A stretch of DNA of 35,841 nt from Planctomycetota bacterium. GTDB lineage: Bacteria > Planctomycetota > UBA1135 > GCA-002686595. The stretch's first letter is position 1. Each line of letters opens with the position of its first letter. Below the pieces are notes generated by a model. It worked only from the letters and a program-made list of their open reading frames with translations. It made no database searches and had not been told where the DNA came from. The translations under genes and the position numbers were made by a program. Below are positions 1 to 7,946 of this stretch, one piece after another. The stretch covers positions 1-35,841 of the forward strand of contig JAPLOF010000006.1 of the NCBI GenBank assembly GCA_026692665.1, read 5' to 3'.

Positions 1-1926
1 GCGACGTACCGCGTCTGCAACAACGAGACGCCGCCCTGCTGCGACACGGCGACGGTGACGGTCACGATCTGCAACACCGATGCCGTGAATGACACGGCGC
101 GGGTGTGCGCCGGCTCGTCGGTGACGATCCCGGTGCTCGCGAACGACACGACCAACTGCGGCACGCTGAACACGGGATCGCTGGCCTTCGTGGGCACGCC
201 GCCGGCGGGCTTCACGATCTCGGGCAGCACCATCGTCTACGCGAACACGGGCACACCCAATTCGGGCACGGTCACCGCCACGTACCGCGTCTGCAACAAC
301 GAGACGCCGCCCTGCTGCGACAACGCGACGGTGACGGTCACGATCTGCAACACCAACGCCGTGGACGACCCGGCGCGGGTCTGCCCGGGAGATACGGTGA
401 CGATCCCGGTGCTCGCGAACGACACGACCAACTGCGGCACGCTGAACACGGGATCGCTGGCCTTCGTGGGCACGCCGCCGCCGGGCTTCTCGATCGCGGG
501 CGGCCAGGTCGTGTACGCGAACTCGGGCACGCCCGACTCGGGCACGGTCACCGCCACGTACCGCGTCTGCAACAACGAGACGCCGCCCTGCTGCGACACC
601 GCCGTCGTGACGGTCACGATCGCGTCGCCGTTGGCCGTCGACGACCGGATCGAGCTCCTGCCGACGACGACGTTCCCGCTGGACATCGACGTCCTGGGCA
701 ACGACCTGCCGGGCGTCGGTTGCACGTTCCCGTCGTGCACGGGCTGCGCCGGGCCGCCGCCGAGCACGCCTTGCGCCGTGCGCATCGTGACGGGGCCGTC
801 CTTCGGGACCGCCACGGTCCTGCGCAACTGCAAGGTGCGCTACACGCCGGGCCCCAGCTTCTCGGTGGGCGACTCCTTCTGCTACGAGGTCACCGACTCG
901 TGCGGCTGTTCGGCCACCGCGTGCGTGACGATCGCGGCGTGCCGCGACGTCGATCGCAACACGTGCGGCAGCCTGCTCCTCTTCCCCGAGTACGACAACC
1001 GCGAGCAGTCCCAGACGCTGTTCACGATCACGAACGGGTGCTGCGACATCCAGGACGGCGACCTCTGGGTCGAGTTCCGGTTCATCGACGCGCTCACCTG
1101 CCAGGAGAGCGACTTCACGCTGCGCCTGACGCCGTGCGACACGGTCACCTTCCTCACGAGCACGGTGAACCCGAACTCGACTCGCGGCTACGCCTACGCG
1201 TTCGCGAAGCGCCTGGGGGCTGGCCCGGGCAATCCGGGCGGCATGCCGATCGTGCGCAACAAGCTGATCGGGCAGGCTCTGATCATCAACGGGCTCGAGG
1301 ACGTCGACTACGCGATGAACGCGGTGTCGTTCCTCGGGATCGGGCCCGAGTTGTCCGACAACGACGACGACGGCGATGGCATCCGGGACCTGAACGGGCC
1401 GCTCCTGTCGATCGGCGAGTACGAGCAGGCTCCCGACGAGATCCTGATCCCGCGCTTCCTGGCCCAGGATCCCCCGGGCACGTCGGCGCAGTTCCAGAGC
1501 GACCTCGTGCTGGTTGCCCTCTCGGGCGGCAGCGCGTTCACGACGACCGTGGAGTTCCTGGTCTACAACGACGCGGAGGACGTGACGTCCCAGACCTCGA
1601 GCTTCTACTGCTGGGACAAGCGACCGCTCGTCCAGTGGGCGCCGGCGACCGTGCGATCGGTCCTGGGCGCACAGGGGGATGACCCGGACGAGATCCTGGG
1701 AGCGCCGAACCAGATGGCCGGCTGGATCCGGCTCAACGGCCTGAGTGCGACTTCCGGCCAGGACGAGATCCTCGATCCCGCCATCTACGCCGTCCTCATC
1801 GAGCGTTTCGAGTCGCGCAGCGTCGCCGACCTGCCCTTCGAGAAGTGCGCGCAGGCGAACGGCGACCTGCTGCCGGACTCGCCGCTCGGGGACGGACCCG
1901 TTCCGGCCGTCGGCGACGGGCAGTAG
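1..1926 (+). CDS. Secreted Cys-rich protein with tandem Ig-like repeats, 3' part
   Basis: The frame is open from the first base of the window, so the true start lies upstream and 641 residues are visible. The first ~205 residues are tandem 92-residue units holding a VLAND motif and paired Cys, which resemble the bacterial Ig/cadherin-like (Big_9-type) domains of surface proteins. A further Ig-like unit follows (about 206-312; VLGND, and a GDSFCYEV strand). The last ~330 residues are a unique region with a DNDDDGDG acidic loop near residue 455 that looks like a calcium-binding dockerin/thrombospondin-3 type loop. The high Cys content suggests disulfides and therefore export, although the signal peptide is outside the window. 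Role is unknown; adhesion or cell-surface structure is a guess from the domain type. A hairpin follows the stop codon, and the next gene converges on it. Confidence 0.85.
   Translation, partial: ATYRVCNNETPPCCDTATVTVTICNTDAVNDTARVCAGSSVTIPVLANDTTNCGTLNTGSLAFVGTPPAGFTISGSTIVYANTGTPNSGTVTATYRVCNNETPPCCDNATVTVTICNTNAVDDPARVCPGDTVTIPVLANDTTNCGTLNTGSLAFVGTPPPGFSIAGGQVVYANSGTPDSGTVTATYRVCNNETPPCCDTAVVTVTIASPLAVDDRIELLPTTTFPLDIDVLGNDLPGVGCTFPSCTGCAGPPPSTPCAVRIVTGPSFGTATVLRNCKVRYTPGPSFSVGDSFCYEVTDSCGCSATACVTIAACRDVDRNTCGSLLLFPEYDNREQSQTLFTITNGCCDIQDGDLWVEFRFIDALTCQESDFTLRLTPCDTVTFLTSTVNPNSTRGYAYAFAKRLGAGPGNPGGMPIVRNKLIGQALIINGLEDVDYAMNAVSFLGIGPELSDNDDDGDGIRDLNGPLLSIGEYEQAPDEILIPRFLAQDPPGTSAQFQSDLVLVALSGGSAFTTTVEFLVYNDAEDVTSQTSSFYCWDKRPLVQWAPATVRSVLGAQGDDPDEILGAPNQMAGWIRLNGLSATSGQDEILDPAIYAVLIERFESRSVADLPFEKCAQANGDLLPDSPLGDGPVPAVGDGQ
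4..621 (+). repeat. 276-bp in-frame tandem repeat (two full units plus a partial third)
   Basis: The motif beginning acgtaccgcgtctgc occurs at 4, 280 and 556, giving a strict 276-bp period (92 codons). Units 4-279 and 280-555 share long identical blocks, including about 86 bases at 119-204 versus 395-480. The third copy stays similar only to about 621. Identity at third codon positions points to recent duplication or gene conversion rather than old duplication under protein-level selection. The array is cut by the left edge, so the copy number is unknown. Confidence 0.95.
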
Positions 1927-1949
1927 CTCGACCGCGGATCGCGAGCCAA

Positions 1950-1981
1950 CGGCCGGCAGCCGCCTCGGCGACTGCCGGCCG
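1950..1981 (+). terminator. Hairpin between convergent genes, possible bidirectional terminator
   Basis: A perfect 10-bp inverted repeat (1950-1959 cggccggcag; 1972-1981 ctgccggccg) encloses a 12-base loop. It lies 24 bases after the stop at 1926 and 71 bases before the stop of the opposing gene at 2053. There is no clear T-run on either side, only a mildly T-rich stretch after 1983, so intrinsic termination is plausible but unproven. Confidence 0.5.
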
Positions 1982-2052
1982 CTCGTGTCTGCCGGTGTGC
2001 CTCCCGGTGCGCCTCCTGGGGCATCGTTCCGCGGGCCGCAGCCGGGCAACGA

Positions 2053-3549
2053 TCAGCGCGGGCGGGCGAGCAGTTCCAGCCACTCCGCGGGCACGAGGCC
2101 CACGGGCCGGACGAACCCGCTCTGCCCCGATCCGTTCTCGACCGTCGAGGAAGGGATGCCGACCAGCCGCCCCGCGCCGTCGAGGGCCGCGCCGCCCGAG
2201 TTCCCTTGCGTGATCTCGGCGTCGGTCTTGACCAGGCTGCCGAGAGGACCGCGCTCGAAGCCCGACACGATGCCGCGCGTCGCGTGGATCGTGACGCGCG
2301 AACCTTCGCCGCCGGTCGCGGGATAGCCGACCAGCCACAGCGAGGAACCGACGAGGAGCGCGGACGCGTCCCCGATCTCGAGCGTGGGGAACCGGTAGCC
2401 CTCGGGCAGCGGCTGGCCGTAGAAACCGGTCGCGACGCGCACCAGCGCGAGGTCGCGTTCCGCGTCGAAGCGGACGACGCGTGCGCGGAACATCTCGATG
2501 GACGGGCGCTCGGGGACGAGCGTGCAACCGACGACGACCTCGTCGAGGGGCACGCCGGCCGCGCCCTCGACCACGTGCGCGTTGGTCAGGATCCAGCCCG
2601 CGTCGCCGACGAACGTGCCGCTGCCCGATCCGTCCTCGGTCGTGATCTCGACGACGGCCGCCAGGGCTCGCGCCAGCTCGGGTGTGGCGCGTGGCACCGT
2701 GCGCGGCAACTCCGGGACGACCAGCAACTCGGGCGGGGGTTGCGCGAGGAACGTCGCGAGCAGGGTGAAGCGCACGGCCCGCTCGTCGTCCCAAGGAGCG
2801 ACGACGTCCACGAACCAGGAACCCGGACGCGCGTCCGCTCCCTCGATCACGAGGGTCTCGCGCCCGTAAGCGTGTGCCGCGGCGCGGGTGCCGTCTTCGA
2901 AGCGCAGAGCCGGAACACCGAATGCGGCGTAGAGATCGACGTCCGCATCCGCGTCGACGACGTCGAGGCGCAGCGCGTGGGCGTCCGCGGGCACGTCCAC
3001 GCGGAAGGTGCGGCAGCCAGCTTCCCGCGCCGGGATCTCCGCCTCCAGGCGCCGCGCGGGCTCGAGCAATGCGCTCGTGTCGGCTCTCCAGTAGCGGGGG
3101 AGCAGCGTGAACGGAACGGAGTGCGCGCGCCCGTCGTTGCCCACCGGAGCGGTCCCGTCCTGGCCTTCGATGCGCACGTACCAGCGGCCGGCGCGGATCG
3201 GCGGATCGGTCAGACGATCGACGCGCATCGGGATCCGGCCATCGATCGCCGTGGCGACGAGGTCCGCCTCGCCGTCCTCGCCGACACGCTTGCCGCGGCG
3301 CAGGGAGACGACCAGGTCGGCTCCGCGCGCCGCCACGTCGAAGCGCGCCGTCACGGCGTCGGCCGGCAGATCCAGCACGTACTCGAGGCGATCCCCGTGC
3401 CGGATGTCGAGCGCTCCGGAGACCGCCGTGCCGGAAACGAGCGCGACGGGGTCGCCGGACTCGACGCGACCCGGGGCCGACCAGGCGATGTAGGTCGCAG
3501 CCGTCACCGCGCAAGCTCCGAGCCCGGTCCAGGCCAGAGCGATCTTCAT
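2053..3549 (-). CDS. Trypsin-like serine protease with two N-terminal PPC-like domains
   Basis: This 498-residue protein has an N-terminal hydrophobic segment (about 3-23) that should export or anchor it. Residues about 30-150 and 165-265 look like two bacterial pre-peptidase C-terminal (PPC) beta-sandwich domains, each with a GRWYVRIEG- or GSWFVDVV-like strand. Residues about 290-490 are a trypsin-like (S1/HtrA-type) domain with a complete triad: His325 in TNAHVV, Asp366 in RDLALV and Ser451 in TQGNSGG. No PDZ domain is seen. The ATG overlaps the TGA of the upstream epimerase (ATGA), so translation is probably coupled. PPC domains usually follow a protease domain; here they precede it. Substrate is unknown; a periplasmic or surface processing role is inferred. 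Confidence 0.88.
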   Translation of the reverse strand: MKIALAWTGLGACAVTAATYIAWSAPGRVESGDPVALVSGTAVSGALDIRHGDRLEYVLDLPADAVTARFDVAARGADLVVSLRRGKRVGEDGEADLVATAIDGRIPMRVDRLTDPPIRAGRWYVRIEGQDGTAPVGNDGRAHSVPFTLLPRYWRADTSALLEPARRLEAEIPAREAGCRTFRVDVPADAHALRLDVVDADADVDLYAAFGVPALRFEDGTRAAAHAYGRETLVIEGADARPGSWFVDVVAPWDDERAVRFTLLATFLAQPPPELLVVPELPRTVPRATPELARALAAVVEITTEDGSGSGTFVGDAGWILTNAHVVEGAAGVPLDEVVVGCTLVPERPSIEMFRARVVRFDAERDLALVRVATGFYGQPLPEGYRFPTLEIGDASALLVGSSLWLVGYPATGGEGSRVTIHATRGIVSGFERGPLGSLVKTDAEITQGNSGGAALDGAGRLVGIPSSTVENGSGQSGFVRPVGLVPAEWLELLARPR

Positions 3550-4490
3550 CGACCCGCGGCCACGGGCGTTTCTGCGCGCCACCAGTCTCCCGCGGCGACC
3601 TGCGCGATGCCGACGGCGTAGGTTCGTGGACTCCAGCCCAGCTCGTGCACCGCGTTGCTGATGTCGTGCTCGTGGTGCAGGTTGAAATATGCGCTCGCGC
3701 GGCGATCCTCGGTCACGTCGGTGAAGAGTCCCTTCACGAGGATCAGGCGGTCGGCCCACTTCTTCGAGATGTTGCGGCGCTTCACTCCGCCCTTCGCCAC
3801 CGCGATCGTCTGGTCGAGGAAATCGTTGTAGGGGATCCCCGCCGGACCGGCCAGCTCGTAGCAGCAGTCGACGCCGCGCTCGAAGTGGAAGAATCGCAGC
3901 ACCGCGTCCACGACGTCGTCGACGTGGACGGGGTTGATCTTCGAGAGCCCGTCGTGCGGGACCCAGATGGTCCCGCGCGGCCGCGCGCACTTGCGGAGCA
4001 GGGGCGCGGTGTGGCGGTAGTCGCCCACGCCGTACACGAGCGTCGGCCGGAAGCTCGCCCACGGGATGCCCGAACCGCGGATCAGCTTCTCCTGCACGCG
4101 CTTCGAATCGCGGTAGTAGCTGTACACGGGCGCGCCGATCACCGCCGAACTGACGACCCAGATCCGGAACGAGCTGTGCGCACCGCGCCGCGCTTCGTTG
4201 ATCAGCGCTTCCGTGCCCTGGATGTTGATCGCGCGCATCTGGTCTTCGCCCAGGTGGTCGTGCGCGCTCGCCACGTGGATCAGGAGCTCGGTGCCGGTCA
4301 GGAACCCGTGCAGCGACGCGTGGTCGGTCAGATCGCCCTTGTGGACCTCGACCGGCGCGCCGAGCGGCGCCTCGAAGGCGCTCTCACGTCCCGGGCGCAC
4401 GAGGACGCGCAGCGTGTGTCCCTCGCGCGCCAGCGCGTGGACGAGGTAGCGACCGATGAATCCCGTGACGCCTGTGACCGCGATGTTCAT
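3546..4490 (-). CDS. Extended SDR, NAD-dependent epimerase/dehydratase-like
   Basis: This 314-residue protein begins with a Rossmann dinucleotide-binding motif, GVTGFIG (residues 7-13), in a beta-alpha-beta fold. It has the extended-SDR active site Tyr126-x-x-x-Lys130 and an upstream serine (Ser114/115). INPVHVDDV at about 185-193 is the conserved strand seen in epimerases and in 3-beta-hydroxysteroid-dehydrogenase-like members. NAD(P) binding is well supported, but the substrate cannot be read from sequence: a sugar nucleotide, dihydroflavonol-like or steroid-like compound is possible. It follows the membrane aminopropyltransferase-like gene by 41 bases and overlaps the protease start by 4 bases, suggesting one transcription unit. 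The ATG was chosen because the Rossmann motif starts 6 residues later; no Shine-Dalgarno sequence is visible. Confidence 0.88.
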   Translation of the reverse strand: MNIAVTGVTGFIGRYLVHALAREGHTLRVLVRPGRESAFEAPLGAPVEVHKGDLTDHASLHGFLTGTELLIHVASAHDHLGEDQMRAINIQGTEALINEARRGAHSSFRIWVVSSAVIGAPVYSYYRDSKRVQEKLIRGSGIPWASFRPTLVYGVGDYRHTAPLLRKCARPRGTIWVPHDGLSKINPVHVDDVVDAVLRFFHFERGVDCCYELAGPAGIPYNDFLDQTIAVAKGGVKRRNISKKWADRLILVKGLFTDVTEDRRASAYFNLHHEHDISNAVHELGWSPRTYAVGIAQVAAGDWWRAETPVAAGR

Positions 4491-4531
4491 GGCTTGGGGC
4501 GGGAAAGGATACAGCGCACCCGCTCGCTGCG

Positions 4532-6925
4532 TCAGCGCGCGGAGGGCAGATCGCCGAGCGCGAGCCCCAGACGGTCCGCCGCGACCGTGAAGCCCCGCGG
4601 AAGTTCGCTCAGGAAGGTCTCCAGGGCGGCGCGGTGCGCGCGCGCGACGGGGCGGAGTTCCAGCGGCAGTTCGTCGATGCCGGCGGGTTCGATGGCCCAG
4701 GCGAGGACTTCGGTGCAATAGCCGGAGAGCGCCGAGCGCGGTGCCCGGAACTCGATGACCGGACGGGCGTCGCGCATCGGCTCCGATCCGCGCGCGAAGT
4801 CCCGCAGGCGCGCGTCGCCCGCCACCCGCAAGGCGGCGATCTCGCGGCCCGTCCGGATCCCGAGCGGGGCCAGGTGCTCCGCGACGCGCGGCGGCAGCGG
4901 GAGCGACTGGAGATCGGTCTCGTGGGCCAGGGGGCCGCGCGATCCGACGAGCACCAGGTCGTAGGCGGTGACCCACCCGCTCACGTGTTCGAAGGCCGCG
5001 CACCACGTGGAGGCGACCGTGCGGACGTCCTCCGTGGACAGCTCGTAGAGCGGCAGCCACTGCGAAGCGACGCCGCCCTCGGCGAGGTGCGCGTTCATGG
5101 AACGGAAGTGCTCGAGCGTGTACAGGTCGCTCGAACCGCGCGTCCAGGGGTGCACGGGGTCCGACGTGACGAGGTCGAAGCGCTCGGACGCGAGGGCCAG
5201 GCGATGGCGCCCGTCCGCGATCGTCACGGTCGTGCGCGAATCGTCCAGCACGCGCCCGTTCCAGTCCGCGAACAGGGCCGCCGCCCGACGGACCGCCGGA
5301 GAGATCTCGGCGATCTCGAGCGTCTCGAGCGTCGGCAGGTCGAGCAGCGATCCGGCCGTCATGCCGGTCCCGAGGCCGATCACGAGCGCGCGCTTCACGT
5401 CCCCGTGCAAGAGCCCGGGCACGTGACCCAGCAGGTACTGGAGCCGCCGATCGACGACGGCCGTGGAGGCCTCGGCCTTCCCGTTCACGCGCAGCGCGCG
5501 GATCGGCTCGTTGCGGCTGGTGCGCGCATCGTGCACGGAAGCCGTCGTGTGCGCGTCGTGCGCCAGGAGGAGCGGTGGCGGCGCTTCGCGCTCGCTGGCC
5601 GGGAAGAGCGACTGGCTCGCGATGCCGAGCGTGCCGACGGCCGCCAGCGCCAGGTACCCGCGGCGCGCCGGATCGACGATCCAGGCCGCCGCGAAGGGAC
5701 CGACGACCGCGGCGACGACCGCCCCGCGCGGGCCGAAGGCGGGGATCAGCACGAACGCCGCGACGAGGCTGCCCAGCAGCGCTCCGAAGGTGTTCCAGGA
5801 ATACGTGCGCGCGATCCAACGCTCGCGCTCCGCGTCGGGATGCCGCGCGGCGATCGAGCCGGCCGCGGCCGGGAGCGCGATGCCGAAGGCGATGGCCGGA
5901 GGAAGGAGAGCGAGGCCCGCGAACAGTGCGTGGCTGAGCCACGCGCGCACCACGGAACCGCCCTGCACGGCGCGATTGGCCAGGCCGGCGAAGAGGTCCG
6001 CTTCGCCCAACTGCAGCCGCAGAGCGAGCAGTCCGCCCACGACGAGCAGGGGAGCGATGAGCGCCGCGGCGAAGAGCGCGTCGTGTGCACGCCGAGCACG
6101 GTCCTCCAGCGCGCTCTCGGGCACGCCCGTCCGCGTGCGGCGCGCCGCGAGCTGTCGTGCTCCGAGGCCGATGCCGAGCAGGAACACGCACAGCACGATC
6201 CCGAACGCGTAGACGGAAGCGCCCGTGACGGTGACCAGGAGACGCAACAGCGCGAGCTCGAGGACCAGGCTCGAGAAACCCAGGATGGCGGCCGCGGTGA
6301 GGAGTCGGTCGTAGCGCCGGGCTGGTTCGGCATCTCGCGGCGCGACGCGCTCGCGCGGCGCGTCGGCCAGGAACAGGAGCGCCAGGATGGCCGCGACCGC
6401 TTCGACACCCGCCGCGGCCCACAGTGCCCCGGGTAGACCGAAAAGCGGCAGGAGCACGAACGGCGCGGCCAGCGCGCCCAGGGCCGCACCGAGCGTGTTC
6501 GCGCCGTAGAACGCGCTCGTTTCGCTGGTGGCCTCGGCGCGCGAGCGCACCGCGAGGCGCGCCATGAGCGGCACCGTGGCGCCGAAGCCCAGGGTCGGAG
6601 GGAGCAGCACGAGCGTCGCGAAGGCCGCGCGGCCGCCGAAGCTCTCGAGCGGCGGCACGTTCGCGAGGACGAACGGCGTCGCCGCGGCCCAGCAGGCCAC
6701 GCCGAGCTCGAGACCCACGTACCAACGCAGCGGAGATCGCGCGCGCTCCGCGACACGCGCGAAGAGGATCGCACCCAGCCCGAGGCCGCCGAGGAAGACG
6801 GCCACGACGATGGCGGCGCCGGCGGCGTCGCTGCCCAGGATGCGAGCGAGCCAGCGGGCCCAGACCGTCTCCTCGACGAGCGCCGCGGCGCCGGAGAGGA
6901 AGAAGACGAGGTCCGTTCGACGCAT
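4532..6925 (-). CDS. Membrane-fused spermidine-synthase-like protein
   Basis: This 797-residue protein joins a multi-pass membrane region (about 1-440, roughly a dozen hydrophobic segments) to a C-terminal class I methyltransferase/aminopropyltransferase fold. The nucleotide-binding loop is VIGLGTGMTAG (515-525), followed by an acidic strand end (EIAEIS), then DGRHRL (571-576) and a SDPVHPW active-site-like segment (588-594). NGKAEAS at 481-487 resembles the spermidine synthase entry motif. Fused membrane/spermidine-synthase-like proteins are widespread, and most have no proven aminopropyl transfer activity, so polyamine synthesis is only one possibility. It heads a three-gene minus-strand unit and is divergent from an MTA/SAH-nucleosidase-family gene, which makes an S-adenosyl-type by-product plausible. 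Confidence 0.85.
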   Translation of the reverse strand: MRRTDLVFFLSGAAALVEETVWARWLARILGSDAAGAAIVVAVFLGGLGLGAILFARVAERARSPLRWYVGLELGVACWAAATPFVLANVPPLESFGGRAAFATLVLLPPTLGFGATVPLMARLAVRSRAEATSETSAFYGANTLGAALGALAAPFVLLPLFGLPGALWAAAGVEAVAAILALLFLADAPRERVAPRDAEPARRYDRLLTAAAILGFSSLVLELALLRLLVTVTGASVYAFGIVLCVFLLGIGLGARQLAARRTRTGVPESALEDRARRAHDALFAAALIAPLLVVGGLLALRLQLGEADLFAGLANRAVQGGSVVRAWLSHALFAGLALLPPAIAFGIALPAAAGSIAARHPDAERERWIARTYSWNTFGALLGSLVAAFVLIPAFGPRGAVVAAVVGPFAAAWIVDPARRGYLALAAVGTLGIASQSLFPASEREAPPPLLLAHDAHTTASVHDARTSRNEPIRALRVNGKAEASTAVVDRRLQYLLGHVPGLLHGDVKRALVIGLGTGMTAGSLLDLPTLETLEIAEISPAVRRAAALFADWNGRVLDDSRTTVTIADGRHRLALASERFDLVTSDPVHPWTRGSSDLYTLEHFRSMNAHLAEGGVASQWLPLYELSTEDVRTVASTWCAAFEHVSGWVTAYDLVLVGSRGPLAHETDLQSLPLPPRVAEHLAPLGIRTGREIAALRVAGDARLRDFARGSEPMRDARPVIEFRAPRSALSGYCTEVLAWAIEPAGIDELPLELRPVARAHRAALETFLSELPRGFTVAADRLGLALGDLPSAR

Positions 6926-7122
6926 CGGGTCGCCACGTTAGGCACGCCGGGCCGCGCCGGCTACGTCGGCCATCCGGGAAGCTCGGGGGCCTGGAGGGCA
7001 TCCCGTCCGGCGGAGGCCCCGGTCCCGCTCCCGAACCCGTGTTGCGCGGCGAGGAGGATCGAGCCGGAGAGCCGTCGGCCTCCAGGCTCGCGGGTCCGCG
7101 CCCCTTCCGGCATCCTGCGCGC
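6926..7122. promoter_or_regulatory. Divergent intergenic region between 6925 (-) and 7123 (+)
   Basis: These 197 bases must contain the promoters for both directions. On the minus strand, TAACGT (6935-6940) lies 9 bases before the ATG at 6925 and fits the TANNNT -10 pattern. On the plus strand, CATCCT (7111-7116) lies 6 bases before the ATG at 7123 and is a weaker match. I see no clear -35 hexamer, operator palindrome or riboswitch. Confidence 0.35.
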
Positions 7123-7818
7123 ATGCCGCGAACCGCAGCGTCCCCGCCCGCCGTCGGCGTCGTCTGCGCGCTCGAGGGCGAGCTGGGATCCCTGCGCGCG
7201 CGGGCCACCGGGTCCCGGACGGTCCTGGGGTTCACGGTCCTGGAGATCGACGTGAGCGGGGTGGCGCTCCTCGTGTGCGTGTCCGGCATCGGCAAGGTCC
7301 GGGCGGCGCACGCGGCCGCCGCGCTCATTGCCGCGGGGGCGGAGCGCGCGCTGCTCGTGGTCGGCACGTGTGGTGGTCTGCGGCGGGAACTCGTCCCCGG
7401 TGCCCTGGTCCACTGCACGGTCGCGGCTCAGGTCGACCTGGCGGTGCGCGAAGGCCGCGAAATTCCTTCCGACCCCGCGCTGCGCGCGGCGTGGGCCGCG
7501 GTGGCGCCGGGCGCGCAGGGCTGGTTCCTGACCGCCGACCGGCCGGTGCTGTCCCCGTGGCGCCGCCTGCGCCTCGCGCGCGCCTTCGCGGGCCCCTGCG
7601 TGGCCGAGATGGAGACCGCCGCGGTCGCCGGCGTGGCGCGCGGCGCGGGCGTCCCGTGGGCCGCGCTCCGGGCCGTGACCGACCGCGCGACCTTCCTCGG
7701 GGCGCGCGAGTTCCGCCAGCACTACCCAACCTGCGCCGGCCTCGCGGCCGATACCGTGGAACGCCTCGTGACGTCGCCGGAGTTCGGTTCCGTGGCCCCT
7801 CCCCGGGGGGCCCGGTAG
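7123..7818 (+). CDS. Nucleoside phosphorylase/nucleosidase family protein (MTA/SAH nucleosidase-like)
   Basis: This 231-residue protein has the usual length of 5'-methylthioadenosine/S-adenosylhomocysteine nucleosidases. Family motifs in order are an N-terminal Glu in CALEGEL (residues 15-21), SGIGKV (54-59), GTCGG (81-85), the ribose-binding EMET (162-165) and VTD with Asp187 at the place of the catalytic acid. It has no signal peptide and should be cytosolic. The closest alternatives are futalosine hydrolase and the hopanoid-associated phosphorylase HpnG, which share this fold. The neighbouring divergent aminopropyltransferase-like gene supports an MTA-recycling role, but only by context. 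An upstream in-frame ATG at 7039 was rejected because the extra residues have no family counterpart. Confidence 0.8.
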   Translation: MPRTAASPPAVGVVCALEGELGSLRARATGSRTVLGFTVLEIDVSGVALLVCVSGIGKVRAAHAAAALIAAGAERALLVVGTCGGLRRELVPGALVHCTVAAQVDLAVREGREIPSDPALRAAWAAVAPGAQGWFLTADRPVLSPWRRLRLARAFAGPCVAEMETAAVAGVARGAGVPWAALRAVTDRATFLGAREFRQHYPTCAGLAADTVERLVTSPEFGSVAPPRGAR

Positions 7819-7821
7819 GAT
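7816..7821 (+). promoter_or_regulatory. Candidate -10 element (TAGGAT) upstream of the glycan locus
   Basis: TAGGAT starts on the stop codon of the nucleosidase gene and fits TANNNT. It would place a transcript start near 7828, about 120 bases before the sugar transferase start at 7947. No matching -35 is seen, so this is only a candidate. Confidence 0.25.
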
Positions 7822-7934
7822 CCTCCGCCGGCTCCACGGATCGGCCCTCCCCGTACCGTGCCCCGCCGCCTCGACCGAATTGGATGCGCACTTCACGTGA
7901 GCTCGGGGGAGATCTCCTCGCCGCACCTCCGGCC

Positions 7935-7939
7935 GAGGG
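7935..7939 (+). promoter_or_regulatory. Ribosome binding site deciding the start at 7947
   Basis: GAGGG ends 7 bases before the ATG at 7947. The alternative ATG at 7884 has no Shine-Dalgarno sequence and would add 21 residues of low family resemblance, so 7947 is preferred. Confidence 0.6.
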
Positions 7940-7946
7940 CGTGAGC

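Noticed and set aside
105..1682. Long open frame in another phase over the repeat protein
   Set aside because: Its product is Arg/His/Gly-rich low-complexity sequence caused by high-GC codon bias; the frame open from position 1 has clear domain structure.
1796..3514. Long minus-strand frame overlapping the protease gene
   Set aside because: It is the shadow of the protease in another phase: Arg/Ala-rich with no motifs, while the alternative frame carries a full catalytic triad.
7039..7122. Upstream ATG for the nucleosidase-like gene
   Set aside because: The added 28 residues are polar and have no family counterpart, whereas ATG 7123 gives the normal family length.
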